From: Bedellia somnulentella
Lineage: Eukaryota; Arthropoda; Insecta; Lepidoptera; Bedelliidae
Assembly: GCA_963576735.1 (NCBI GenBank)
Contig: OY755178.1
Coordinates: 13,330,001-13,394,000, forward strand
Direction: 5' to 3'
Length of the DNA: 64,000 nt
Shown: positions 11,200 through 23,510 of the stretch, in pieces
Numbering within the stretch: position 1 is the stretch's first letter
Layout: each line of letters opens with the position of its first letter
Notes under the pieces: model-generated
Seen by the model: the letters and a program-made list of their open reading frames with translations, nothing else
Told to the model about the DNA's origin: nothing
Databases searched by the model: none
Program-made: the position numbers and the translations under genes

Positions 11200-14100
11200 C
11201 TACTCGATGACCGTTTGTTCCTCTTTAACAAAGAATTCAATAACTTCTTCTACGGTGTTGCTGGTGTCGTTGTCGAGGCCGTCTGTGTCTACATCTGAAA
11301 TGGAAATAAATTAATTAGAATGATATTATATTTATTTATTCGGCACAAACAGTATTATGACATAGCATTAGTATACAAAATTTAAAATATGACCAAGAAA
11401 CTGTGTACACAGCGTGATATTAAATAATCAGTTGTGATAATTTACTAATATTTAAAGACATTCATGTACATGAGTGGATATGACAGTTGGGCTAATATTC
11501 AATAATTTACGTATATTCTACAACAATATAATCACATACATAATTCAGTCAAAATGATAACATCCCAAGCTATTGAATAAGAAAGAAAGAAAGAAAAAAA
11601 CTTTATTCTCATCTTGTCTTGAATCACTGATTCATTAGTCATTTTCCACAGGGATTCCTATTCGCCGCATACACTTTTAACACAAAAGGCACAAACTTTT
11701 TGTCACCTCATCCGACGCTACTGGGGTGATAGTAAAATAATACACGTTTATGAAAAAAAATCTATAGCTTGCTGCACAAAGAGAAACAGACACAAGTTAT
11801 CAGTGTCTTTATTTAAAAGTTGTTCAGGATGTACTGGGGATCATTCTGAACAACAAAATGTAGTTATAGGTAACATTGGCAATATCAAGCGCTGAGTTAG
11901 GACCTAGTTTGTGTTACCATAGGTCAAAAATATTGTTTTTTCACTTTTTGTATTGTTTTTTATATTGTATGGTGTTATGTTAACATAAATAAACGAGTTA
12001 TCTATCTATCTATCTACCTCCTTATTGCATGGATGTAAAACTGGCTATACAATTTCTTAAAACTGAAGTTCTAGGCAGTCTAGCCACCCCCTTTTACAAC
12101 CCTTATTTGTAACCGCGAGTATATTTTATGTATGTAAGTATATAGATAAGATTCATTTTTGTTTTCGGTTTTCAATCTACCGTCACACAAAAATTTTTGT
12201 CAACAATTACTTATTTATAAGACACTTTAGTTTTAGTTTTATTGTATTAAGCACAAATTTGTATTGTCTCCGAAAGAGTGGTCTCCCATAACACAGGTTT
12301 TATAACTTAAAAGGGGAGTTCGATGTACCATTGTTAACTTTATGCTTAATAAAATGTATTGATTAATGATTTAAAAAAATGTACATAACGTATACGTACA
12401 CTTCCTCAACTCCATACGTCTGGACTTCTGCTCGTTCCACTCCTGCGTCTTTGCCTCGCGGTATTCCACGTGCTTCTTCATTTGCTCGGTTCGCTTTGCT
12501 ACTAGTTCCTGGAATTTTGTTAATTGATTAATATTTGTGAACGTTTTTAAGCGATGGTAACGTGGTAACACGTAACTAGTTTAGTGGTTTAATATTAAAA
12601 GTAGTAGAGTAATAACAATATGTTTTACTGTTAATTAAATCAGCTTATATATTTTAAAGTTTTTTATTGTTTTCCTTCTTTTCAACCTTTCTAACATAAA
12701 CTACATTATTAGAAATATCTTATCGAAATCGAATCGAAAGTTATTTAAAAAAAAAGTTTTTCAGGATCACCAATTCGGTATGCAAAGTTTTTTTTTGGTA
12801 TTTATTAAATATTTTTATTCGATAGCAAACACGAAAATAAAAAACTGATTTGAATATTTTTCATTTAAAATGAGTAATTGTAAAGTTATGATTTTTTAAA
12901 GATTGTTCAAATTTTGTACTTAATGACGTCATTGATTGAAAATATCACGTAGCGACATGCAAATAAAGCGAAATGTTTAGTAAAAATGTTACTAATTGCA
13001 AAATATTTCACGGATTTGTGACCCCAAATGAAATTATTATGATATTATACTAAACAAACCTATGATTTTCGATATTTTATTAATAAACTGCAAGAACGAA
13101 TGTCTTTGACATAACGCTGAAGGTCAAATACTGTTACAGTTTTTTGCTAAAATAACGGTCAACTTAGCTCTGTTTGATTTAATTTCATGAAAATATGTTT
13201 TAAAAACATAATATCTCGAAATGGTTTCGTAATCAGCACCACTTTTGTAAAAGTTTGCATACCGAATTAGCAGTCCTTATTCTCTACCTAATAATATGAT
13301 GTAACTATGAAAGACAATCTCTATGTACCTTTTGCTTTCATAATAAAACTGTCATATTTTTCATTCTATTTTACCTATGGTATTTTTATGTATGGTACTC
13401 ATTAGAGTAATATCAAACCAATAAATAAAGAATAAATAAAGGAAAGAAAAATTTAGACACAGGCGGGAATCGAACCCGCAACCTCGGGTATACGCCCCCG
13501 TCGCTCTGCCATTGAGCTACCGTGTCAATGGCTGCCAGTGCGAAATTCTTCTATCCTTTATTTCTTTTACACGTTAAAGAAGTGTTTGGGTTTCCTACTG
13601 CGTTTAAGGTCGCGGGTTCGATTCCCGCCTGTGTCGAAATTTTTCTTTCCTTTATTTATTCTTTATTTCTTAGTAATAATCCCCACATGAGGTTTTCATG
13701 AACAAAAAGATTTAAATAATGTCAAACCATCAAACTGTGACAAGAAAATAACAACTCAAACAAAACACCATACCTTGCTAGCTTTACTGCTTCTCATACG
13801 ATCCTTAGACTCGAACTGCGAGTAATATTTCTTGAGGTTCTTCTTAATGTCTTTCTGTTGTTTATCAGAGAGAAGAGTAGGCGGCCGCGGACGCCAGTGG
13901 AACTGGGCGAAACCTTCTTTCATTACTCTGTAACAATATTTTGAGTTATTAGTAAAGTTAAATATTTAAATAGCTGTGTAGTGTCGGCTTAGAATAGCAC
14001 AACCCCATTTCTTCCGGTGGGTGTACGTAAGAGGCGACTAACGGTATTGGGGCTTTTAAGGAAATTTCGGGCGATGTGGTTGCACTTATATTAATTTTTA

Positions 14101-17100
14101 TCACTGATTAATTTAAACGATGCATTTGTCTTTCTGACCGTGAACTGACCGAGCCGAGAACAAATGAATTTTCACACTATCGGAACATGTCGTTACAAGT
14201 TCAATCTCGATCAGTCAAATATTCTTTGAGACGTATCGTTGCTGGAGTGTGATTGGACCGGAACTTGACTGGTATGGATAGTATGAATACACTCATTGTT
14301 TTTTGTTTAATAATATTTTACCAGACTGAGATCAGACCGAGAACGGAGTGAGATCGACACTATAGTGTGGATCAACCCTAATTCTCCCTCTAGATGCCCC
14401 TCATTTGTATAGACGAGATTATAGGCAAACTAGAACAACAAAAATTTAATTTGTGGTTGTACCTCCCAGGAGCCCAAAGTACCCAATCCCACCCTATCTA
14501 ACTAAAGTCCTCTAGATTATAAGCCCACCCTTCACAGTTTTGATCCAATGTTGATGTGATGAGCATAAATGATTGTTTCTTAGTCTTGGATGTTATTTAT
14601 ATGTGTAGCTGTGTAGTGTCGGCTTAGAATAACACTACCCCATTTCTACCCGTGGGTGATCGTAAGAGGCGACTAAGGGTATAAGGGCTTTTCAAGTGAT
14701 TTTTGGGCGATGTGGTTGGAGACCCGTCACCAAAAACATTTATTATTACCATCTTTTCCCCACTCAACTTCCAAAAGTGGCTGAGGAATTTCTCATTCCA
14801 AAGCTCTGGCTACCCCGTTTAGGGATTTATAGCCGTGAGTATATGTATGTATGTATGTAATATCATATTAAATATATTGTTGAGTTAGTATTCCATAATA
14901 CAAGTTATACTTCGTTTGGGGATAACTTGATCTGTATATAATATGTCTATCTATTTATTATTTATTTATTTAATCTTATACTCAACCAACTTTATGATCA
15001 ATTACTAACTTAATTAAAGATTATTTTCAAAGAAGTATGATTAAATTATTTTTTCATTTACCACATAAAACAAATGTTAAAAAACTATACATATGTACTG
15101 TATACATGTACATGTGTTAATATTACTAACCTTCTTATAATCTTTCCTTGGAAGGACCAAATGTAGTAACCGCAGTCCATTTTGCACTTCAACGATGACA
15201 CTCCAGTCACTATGTAGCGACCGGTCGGGTCCCATTCTATACCAGACATCTGGGAAATAAGAAATACAATTTTATTTATGAAATACAGTTTCTAAATGAG
15301 AATGCATAATTTAATTTGGGGGCTGGAAAAAGACTGGCTGTTGTAAAGATCTTTGGAGAAGGCCAATATAAAGCAGGTAAATGTTGCATACACTAGCTTA
15401 GTTCTTTCATGTTAATTCTATGATGATTTTCTTACAATTTATGTATCTCATTAAATCACTATTATTCCAAACTAGATGGCCTATGAATGGCTACCAGGTA
15501 CTATGATACCAGGATTGAGACTATTGAAAATTAACAAATAAACTCATAATTTTGATAATGTTACAGGCCCTTGAAAAAAATTCAAAACATAAAATAGTTA
15601 CACAAACATAATCTTTTAAAACCAAATGATAGCAAAACTTAAAAAGTACAAAAAAAAAATACCTGGTAATGATCGGAAACATTCATGATAGTGAAATCAT
15701 TTGTGTCCAAAAACTCCAAAGCGCCTCCAGTCAATCCCAAATTGGCCAATACTATGAATTGACCTGAGGGCGACCAGAATAGATGATTGAAAGGCTTCCT
15801 TTCAAACTTCTTCAGCAACGTAGGAGCTTGACCCGTATTCACTTGGTAGAAGCTAATACTTATATTGGCCGGGTCACCATGAATTATAGAGAACTTAGAA
15901 CCCACAGGTTCCCAAGCAAACGCTTGGATAGGTTCTTTAATTTCCACCGAATCCACAGGAATCTCCTTTTCGCGCATATGGAATATTTCGAAATTGCAAT
16001 ACATTCCAGAGTATTTGATATCATTTTTGTCCTTCTTCACTTTAGAATACCGGTCGACTTTGACACAGAGATAATCACCGCTCTTTTGCCAATGGATTTT
16101 GCAATCGGCGACTGAGAACAAGTTTTTGGACCGTACTTCAGTGCGGTTGGGTATCTCAAGTAAGGTTACTCTTGCTGGGACATCTTTGTCTTCGGCAACC
16201 CAGTATGCCAGGGTGTTATCGGTAGGAGACCAACTGAAGTCCCTGTTGATGGAAAAGAAAATGTTGTGAGAAACAGAAAAATACATAAATATCGAATTTT
16301 GTTAAGTAGTTTGCTATGTAGTGTCGGCTTTGCTGTGTAGTGTCGGCTTAGAATAGCACTACCCCATTTCTTCCGGTGGGTGTACGTAAGAGGCGACTAA
16401 TGGTGTTGGGGCTTTTGAGGGATTTTTGGGCGATGCGGTTGGAGACGCAACTACCTTTATTTCACCATCTTTTTTGCCACGCAACTTCCAAAAGTGGCTG
16501 AGGAATTTCTAATTCCTTAGCTCTGGCTACCCCTTCTAGGAATTTATAGCCGTCAGTATATGTATGTATGTTGTTAAGTATTATACTGATTTTTAGCAGG
16601 TTTAAATTTTGTTAAGTGTATATATATATGTAAGATTTATAGCTTAGAAACCATAAACAATATGTGTCCTAAGAATGGATTTTTGTTCATAGTAGGTTAT
16701 AGTGTAGATATAGATGGAAGGCTAATGGTGAAATAATATCCTTATATCTACTATTTTAAATATATGCAATAAGCTGATATCAGGCCTCATTGAGAAAAAC
16801 ACTTAGAAAATAAAAAACACTACCATCTGAGCGAATGAAACTACTAGTAAGTATATTGCTCAATCATTGACTTGGTATTCTAATGATTAGATAATAATCT
16901 ACAATCTAAAAGATTAAGTACTTTGTTTAAATCTTTTTGTTCATGAAAACCTCATGTGGGGAAATTATTACTAATAAATAAAGAATAAATAAAGGAAAGA
17001 AAAATTTCGACACAGGCGGGAATGGAACCCGCGACCTCGGGTATACGTCCCGACGCTCTGCCAATTGAGCCACCAATTGCCAATTGAAATAAAGGATAGA

Positions 17101-20100
17101 AGAATTTCGCGCTGGCAGCCATTGACACGGTGGCTCAATTGGCAGAGCGTCGTCGTGGCGTATACCCGAGGTCGCGGGTTCGATTCCCGCCTGTGTCGAA
17201 ATATTTCTTTCCTTTATTTATTCTTTATTTATTATTAAGTACTTTGATTTAATTAGCGACATGATAGTCCAGTGGGTAGAACACCCGCCCGAAAAACAGA
17301 AGGGCGTGAGTTCCAATCCTGGGACGGGCCTACACCAATTTGTCTTTTCTAAAGTCATATGTGTGGTTAATTTATCATGGTTGTTAACGATGAGGGAAAA
17401 CATCGAGAGGAAACCCACATGGCTGAGTTGTACTTAGTCATGTGACAGTGTATTCGTACAAAACGGCGATAGGCCTGCCCCTATCACGTGAGTACACTGT
17501 CTAAGCAAAACGTGGGTACCTTCTCTGGAAACTAGATGGCGCTTGCCATGTGAGTTCAGGGGTATTGGTACCTCTGCCAACCCCTTCGGGGATAAACGGC
17601 GTGAACGTTTATGTTTATGTATGTTTATGTTTGATTTAACTTGCAACATTTGTTAGTATGCCCTATAAATGTTTAAGAAATGTGGAAGCAACTTAAAATT
17701 TAAATGGAGGCAGTATATATTTTGGGTTTTTGAAAAGGTTACTATTTATTATTTATCCTAATATTGATGTTTCCCGTTACTTTAGGTCACTGGGGACAGC
17801 AAATGCTGCTTCTTCTCTTCACATATCTTTTGAAGGGTAGTAATAGTAATCATATAAATGTTAGTCATAACTTTATGTTTACTATAACTATATTTACGAT
17901 ATTTACAATCAATAGAAAACAGTTACTCACCGAATGCCAGGTATCTTAATAGACTTCTTGTCCAACAATCCAAAGCCAGGAGTCTCGTACACTGATAACA
18001 TATCATTGCCGAGCCGGGCAAAGAATCGGTCATCCTTACTCCACCGGAATATCGGCCAGGTTGCATACTCGTCTGGGGGTGGGAAACTACGCTTCTCTTG
18101 GCCGGTTCTGTAAATTTATCAAAAAATTAAAGAAAAGAAACCCTCCTCCGAAAGGCTTCTTCCAGCCCATTTTAGCTGTGACTGAAAATTCCCCATCAAA
18201 TGTATGCAAACATTGTCACATGACTTTCTATGAACTCAGCCATACATACATATACTCAAGGCTGTAAATCCCTAGAAGGGATAGCCAGAGCTAAGGAATT
18301 ACAAATTCCTCAGCCACTTTTGGAAATATGAGTGGGGAAAAGATGGTAAAAATAAAGGTTGTTGCTGATGGGTCTCCAACCGCATCGCCCAAGAATCCCT
18401 TAAAAACCCCAATACCGTTAGTCACCTCTTACGGACACCCACCGGAAGTAATGGGGTAGTGCTATTCAAAGCTGACACTACACAGCATTCTCAGCAGAAC
18501 TCAGCCATGTGGAACCCTTTTCAATTGCTACCTGTTCATTAACAAATATCAATAACTATTCAAAAAATTAACTACATATATGGTTCAGGCAATACAAGTG
18601 AAGGCGCAATTCAGGTGTAGTACCCACATATTTTTAAATTGAGACTAAGCTCTTCCTCACTAATTTATTGAAATTGAAATTTTAAGTTTCAATTTAATGT
18701 GCCTACTTAAAGATTGGTTTTACTCTGAAAGTATACAATATATGAAGACCTTTTCCTATTTTAAAATCTATATATTTACAGTATCTTTATAATGGTTTAA
18801 ACTTGTTTCAATTACGTGCTGTATAACTAAATAATAATAAAAATACTAACCTTATATCCCAGATAATAAGCTTCTTATCATCACCTCTATCACCAGTAGG
18901 TGAAAAGGTAACAAGGTAGTTCTCGCATGGAGAAAATGAGATGAATCTTGCTTCAGGGTGGAAGAATTTCTGGAACTGTGAGAACTTGGGTCCAGCCCAT
19001 AAGGCCACTCCTCGCCAATGGAAGGTGGCCAAATAAGTTCCTAGGGGAGACCATACGGCATATGTTTCAGTCCAGTTCTGAAAAAGAGTACATAATTTAC
19101 TGCATGCAGAAAAGTTAGCATATCTAAAATGGCACATTTTAGAATGAGATGAAGTATTAACCATTCGGACAATGGGATAGACCTAGTAATAGTGAAGCAG
19201 ATGGTTCAGTGCTTACAAAAAAATAGGGAATTTTTGAAAAGAGATTGGTATGTGAGAAATAATTTTAAAAAGTATTGTAAACAAATTTATATAATCTTCA
19301 TTGTTAAATATTCTTGAATATTAATACAGATAACATTTTTTTACAGTTTTTGCACATGCAGTTGTTTGCTAGCAATAACAATATACCTAAAATATGCTTT
19401 TTTCATAAATCTAATAATAGTTCTATTATAAAGTCAATTAAGAATAACATTTCAACTTAGACTAACGGTAACCCGTTTCTTCCAGTAAGTGTCACAAGAA
19501 GTGTCTTAAGATTAAGGAGCGTTTTCAGTTATTCTTCAATTTAATCATGTTCATTAATTTAATGGTGCTCGAGCTATTCCTCAAGTTGTGTTAGACTGAA
19601 AATTAACTTTGCCTTGCATAATGTCTTAATGAGATTGGAAGATTGAGCAGGTTGGCAGACTAAATGCATATCATAGAGAGTGCTAGTACTATGTACTATG
19701 ACATAATTACATACATTCATATACATACATATATATACTCACAGCTATAAATCCCTAGAAGGGGTAGCTAGAGCTAAGAAATTAGAAATCCCTTAAAAGC
19801 CCCATTACCGTTAGTCGCCTCTTACATACACCCACCGGAAGAAATGGGGTAGTGCTATTCTAAGCCGACACTACACAGCAAATACATAATTACATTAATT
19901 ACAAAACCAAAATACTTAATTCAACAAACCCATAGACCAACTTTATGCAAGCTTTCTGTTATGTTTTAAGAATACTAGGTTGCATTTCCAAGCATATAAT
20001 TTTATTAATTAACGTTTTGGTTCAATTTATACTGTGTTATAGTCTATATTTTTCAACTTATTGTCAAGACAGTCAAGAAACAAAATGTCACTTACAGGTC

Positions 20101-21790
20101 TTTCCTGGAGTACAACAGGCTCAGGTAAAGCATTCTGCCAAATTTGCAAAGCTACTCCAGTACCAATACCAACTAGAAACTGATCATATGCATCAGGATC
20201 CATGAGGTACCATTGCAAGTCCGACTGGACCTTGAACGGTTGTGGCGATGGAGGCTCCCATTCTTTAGGGATATCTGAATATCTGAAAGAATAATGGAGT
20301 TGATTAAAACTTGTTGAATAAAAATGTTCAGATCAGTGACTGGAGTTGATGCAAATATGAATGGGTTCACACACTGCACATGGGGTTCCCAAAAAGGGCC
20401 AATATTTTTTCACTTCAGTTAAGTTATAGCTTATCCTGAGAGTGAATTTAATTGGTTGGAATGAAAAAAGATGGACAATACTTTATAATTGTAATAGAAA
20501 TGGCAGTTTTAAACCAAAAGTGAGTTGTTACTAACAAGGGTGTAACCAACCACCACAAATTGCACAAAATTCAACCAAATCTGAAATAAAATATTCCATC
20601 CATAGTTTTAAAATTATCACTGATCCCATGATTTCAAGATAACCTACTTAAGAATCTGGGTTACATAGAAACAACAACAAATGCATACTGAAATTCAAAA
20701 TTAATCTTGAATGCTGGAACTAATCACTCAACAATTTATTTGAATGACATTACTAAAACATTGCCATTAAAAAAATCACTTGCACAATACATATATCAGT
20801 AACTTACATAAACACACTTACTGTTATAAATCCCAAAAAGGCGTATTGGGGTATAAAGGAATGCAGTTTACCAAGTATGATCCATGACATTAAAACAAAC
20901 AAACTAGCTACTTACAAACAAGTTCATTCTTATTGCAAAAGTTTTGCCAATCAGCAAATAAATAATGACCTACTTATAAATTGCAATTAAAGCAATTACT
21001 TGTTTAATCTGATGTAGCAAAATTGACAATAGAAATAACATTGCTATGATAACATACGATGAAAATTGCATTGTGTAGTATTCATGTTGTTACACAATAG
21101 AAAAAGTATGAACAAATAATACTTACTTCTTAAAATCAGTGAAAAGATTCACTAAAAATGTATGTTGCTTATCTAATTTAAAGTTATTAGTTGCCTTGAC
21201 AGCTTCTGCAGCATTCTGAGGGTTGCTGTACTCCAAAAATATAAACCCTGTGGTATTTCCTTTCTCATCAGTAGGGTAATAATCATTGACTATTTTGCCA
21301 AACTTACTAAATAGTTTGTTTATTACACTCTGAAGTTTTTCCAGTCTTTCGGGGCCGACCTGCGGACACCCATCCACTACCACAACATTCTCAAAACCAT
21401 CGGATTCTTTAGGCTTCTGCTCTAATAGGTCCGCCAACAATTCTGCAACGTCAAAGTTAGGTTAGGTTTCGTGTCATGTACATTATTTATTGTATACAAG
21501 TTCAAAATAATAACAGTTGGATAGTTTTAATTTAGGAAAAAATATACAATATTACACAGTCGATAGTGTAACAAATAATTAAAGCCATGGCATTTATATT
21601 TCAATGTAAAACTGCCGCCCAAAATCATATGGCCGGTCCAACCTCAACTCCACAAAAACCCACCTTCATCGGGAATGTCGTCCACGAATCCTTCTGGATC
21701 GTCAAAATCTGGCTCCTCATCAAAATTTTGCTCTTCATTATCACTTTGAGGCGTTTGATTCACTTTTTCATCGCCTTTTTTCTTAGCCAT
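11200..21790 (-). CDS. eIF3b: Eukaryotic translation initiation factor 3 subunit B (eIF3b), complete, 10 coding exons
   Basis: Core scaffold subunit of eIF3, which loads mRNA and initiator tRNA onto the 40S ribosome in the cytoplasm. Coding exons read on the minus strand: 21790-21664, 21442-21127, 20282-20096, 19077-18851, 18107-17931, 16242-15663, 15249-15131, 13927-13774, 12508-12400, 11294-11200. All junctions are AG/GT and phases match, giving 2091 nt, 696 residues plus stop, close to insect orthologues. The start at 21790 has a good context (AAAATGG) and opens MAKKKGDEK; the upstream in-frame extension looks like 5'UTR. Exon 1 is acidic. Exon 2 is the RRM (about residues 57-147, with FSKFGKI and GFIFLEY). 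Exons 3-7 form the WD-type beta-propeller ([32 protein letters not shown]). Exon 8 has [12 protein letters not shown]. The tail ends [21 protein letters not shown], as in family C-termini. No coding defect seen. Confidence 0.95.
11295..12399 (-). other. eIF3b last intron
   Basis: Contains an A-rich stretch (11579-11600), a degenerate LINE- or SINE-like tail ending in (TATC)n at about 11996-12017, and otherwise unassigned AT-rich sequence. Confidence 0.55.
12772..13268. mobile_element. Short element with perfect 15-bp terminal inverted repeats in an eIF3b intron
   Basis: AATTCGGTATGCAAA at 12772-12786 is repeated inverted at 13254-13268, bounding 497 bp of AT-rich non-coding DNA. No clear target duplication. 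A MITE is the best guess. Confidence 0.5.
13421..13716. mobile_element. Inverted tRNA-like retroposon, copy 2, with 13-bp target duplication
   Basis: Flanked by TAATATCAAACCA (13408-13420) and TAATGTCAAACCA (13717-13729). The left arm is a full tRNA-like sequence on the minus strand (about 13461-13527). The right arm has only the T-arm half in plus orientation (GTCGCGGGTTCGATTCCCGC at about 13611), followed by TTTCTTTCCTTTATTTATTC and the family tail. It lies in an eIF3b intron. Confidence 0.8.
13973..14092 (+). repeat. SINE family A, 3'-truncated
   Basis: First ~115 bp of family A (GCTGTGTAGTGTCGGCTTAG … GGCGATGTGGTTG), ending abruptly before the tail. In an eIF3b intron. Confidence 0.7.
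14093..14607. other. Unassigned intron sequence with possible repeat
   Basis: GACCGAGAACGGAGTGAGAT and ACACTATAGTGTGG near 14340-14370 look like the end of an interspersed repeat, but the family is not recognised and no boundaries were found. Confidence 0.35.
14608..14862 (+). repeat. SINE family A, full length
   Basis: Runs from GCTGTGTAGTGTCGGCTTAG to TTATAGCCGTGAG plus (TATG)n. In the eIF3b intron between exons 7 and 8. Confidence 0.8.
16312..16570 (+). repeat. SINE family A with duplicated 5' head
   Basis: The first ~18 bp of the element occur twice in a row (TATGTAGTGTCGGCTT, then TGTGTAGTGTCGGCTT); the rest is full length with a (TATG)n tail. In an eIF3b intron. Confidence 0.8.
16926..17233 (-). 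mobile_element. Inverted tRNA-like retroposon, copy 3: two head-to-head tRNA-like units
   Basis: Flanked by a perfect 13-bp duplication ATTAAGTACTTTG (16913-16925 and 17234-17246). Two tRNA-like sequences face each other: one on minus (about 17008-17075) and one on plus (about 17126-17198, ending GCGGGTTCGATTCCCGC then CTGTGTC). The spacer carries TTTCGCGCTGGCAGCCATTG. The family tail (CCTCATGTGGGG on the plus strand) is at the left end, so the element is in reverse orientation. Most complete copy in the window. Confidence 0.85.
17260..17635 (+). repeat. tRNA-derived SINE family B, near full length
   Basis: Head TGATAGTCCAGTGGGTAGAA, B-box GAGTTCCAATCCTGGGAC, full body and a GTTTATG-type tail. 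In the eIF3b intron between exons 5 and 6. Confidence 0.85.
18195..18530 (-). repeat. SINE B fragment split by a SINE A insertion
   Basis: B-family body sequence (GTCACATGACTTTCTATGAA) is interrupted at GAACTCAGCCAT and resumes at 18497 with the same 12 bases followed by GTGG. The B copy is therefore older than the inserted A copy. Confidence 0.65.
18244..18496 (-). repeat. SINE family A, full length, with 12-bp target duplication
   Basis: Full A-family copy in reverse orientation, flanked by GAACTCAGCCAT at 18232-18243 and 18497-18508. The duplication supports retroposition. Confidence 0.85.
19713..19881 (-). repeat. SINE family A, internally deleted
   Basis: Both ends are present (CATA tail and the GTGTCGGCTTAGAATAGC head), but about 80 bp between GAAAT and CCCTTAAAAG are missing. 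In an eIF3b intron. Confidence 0.75.
20283..21126 (-). other. eIF3b second intron, no clear repeat
   Basis: AT-rich with a short SINE A-like remnant near 20815-20860 (AAATCCCAAAAAGGCG). Nothing else recognised. Confidence 0.5.
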
Positions 21791-22019
21791 TTTGACGTTA
21801 TAATGTGTGGTACCGGAAGACACGCCATTAGTGAAAGAGACAAGCATAGACAAAGTAGAAAAGGGTGGTGTGGTTGTAAAGCGCAGAGCGAGTTTGGCGT
21901 TCGGTTTATGCAGTCGCGAAATGAAAATATTATCTGCCTTATATTTTATTAGTCTTGTTTCCATATAAAGTACCCATTTGAAGTAGGATAACATTGATGC
22001 AACGCATTTTATTTATCAA

Positions 22020-22450
22020 CTAGTTGTCCCGCACAATTTCGTATCAGTGACACCAGACCAACCTTATTATTTATTTTTTTATGACTTAAACAAAAATTAT
22101 GTATGCATATAATATTTCCGGTATACATAAACTTATAATTCACCTTACCTTATTTTATCCAAACCCCTTGTGTAGTTCAGGCATTATTGTGCTGTGAGCA
22201 CCAAAGGTCTAATCATGGAAAAGCATTTACCAACTATTTTCCCTTTTTGACCATCCTAACTACATCGTTTACATAAAATAACATACTAATGTTCATACCG
22301 CTAAGTTCAGAGCTGAGAAAAATTACACGTTTTCAAACTTCGATTTTACCCCGCAAGGTAGGAACTTTTGGAATTCCCTTTTGAGTGCTTTGAAATAGAA
22401 AATAAATCATACAAACTTTACCCTCCTATTTTACCCACTCAGTTGCAGAT
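22020..22450 (-). mobile_element. Helitron-like element ending CTAG|T upstream of eIF3b
   Basis: The minus strand ends …TTGTGCGGGACAACTAG followed by T, resembling the 3' end at 27015 (GTGCGGGTCAACTAG). Its 5' boundary is approximate. The element ends about 230 bp upstream of the eIF3b start codon, so it may overlap or abut the promoter. Confidence 0.5.
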
Positions 22451-23097
22451 CTTATTCTATCTCCTAAACAAATCATTTAAAAATGAAATTAATAATTAGT
22501 TATACACACAATAAAATTAATTATATATAAATATCACATATCACAATTAGGAATGATTATTTACAAATTTCTTTCTTAGTGCTCAATAACACAATAAATG
22601 AACCCAAGAAAACGATAGGTAGAGTAGTTTCAGCTATGTGTTGATTCTGAGTCAGTCGGTTTTACTTTTAGTATTTAGGTATATAGTTTAAGTACCAGCT
22701 GTAATTTTTGCATTCTTAAAGTATCATGTTAGGTTTTTTTATTGAATTTGTACATTAAACTTGTTAATGTTGAAACTAAACGCAATCACTAACAGAACAG
22801 TTTAAGCCGCGTTGACACATTATCAACTATTGCTAACTGCTAGCTCAGCATAGAATTGTTACAAATTTACTCTGAATTCGAATGAATCCTAGCCTAGCTA
22901 TTTCCCTCGATGACAAATCCCTATGAGATATTATGTGATAAATTAATTAATTTCCGAACTCTATTATGAAAGACTCACTCCATTTCTTGTCTTTCATGAA
23001 ATTTTTTCGAACAGTTTTATCCCTCTCAGTGGCGGATACACGTGCCACGTGCCACTGTGAATAGACGGTATTTTCAAAACTATTGTATCAGAAATCA
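22451..23097. other. Unassigned intergenic stretch upstream of eIF3b
   Basis: No ORF or repeat recognised. Confidence 0.35.
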
Positions 23098-23436
23098 GCC
23101 GTGATAGTCCGAATAGGTAGAACGACCGCCAGTCAGTACAGACAAGCGTGAGTTCAAATCCCGGATCGCGCCTACACCCATTTGTCTTTAATAAAATTCA
23201 TATGTGTGGTTAATTTATCATGGTTGTTAACTATGACGGAGAACATCATGAGGCTAGGAAACCCACATGGCTAAGTTGTACTTAGTCATGTGACAGTGTT
23301 TTCTTACAAAACGGCGATAGGCCTGCCCCTATCAAGAGTTATACTATCCAAGCAAAACGTGCGTACTCTGAACACCAGGTGACAATCTCATCTGCCTTCG
23401 GGAATATATGGCGTGAATTTGGGTTAAGTTGAGTTG
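23098..23436 (+). repeat. tRNA-derived SINE family B, diverged
   Basis: Head CCGTGATAGTCCGAATAGGT, B-box GAGTTCAAATCCCGGATC, and a body with GGCGATAGGCCTGCCCC. The tail is degraded. Confidence 0.75.
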
Positions 23437-23510
23437 AGGTATATTGAATACGGTAACTTTTTTATTTCCCCGTCCTTTTTTGGCGTAAGCGTTTGAGTCT
23501 TTTGAGTTAA

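Noticed and set aside
15783..16115. Plus-strand 110-residue frame
   Set aside because: Antisense shadow of eIF3b exon 6.
17124..17198. Functional tRNA gene
   Set aside because: D and T arms look right, but the anticodon stem pairs poorly in every copy and the sequence recurs inside a repeat family with target duplications.
21791..21994. Upstream N-terminal extension of eIF3b
   Set aside because: The frame stays open, but the peptide lacks eIF3b character, while the ATG at 21790 has a strong context and matches the family N-terminus.
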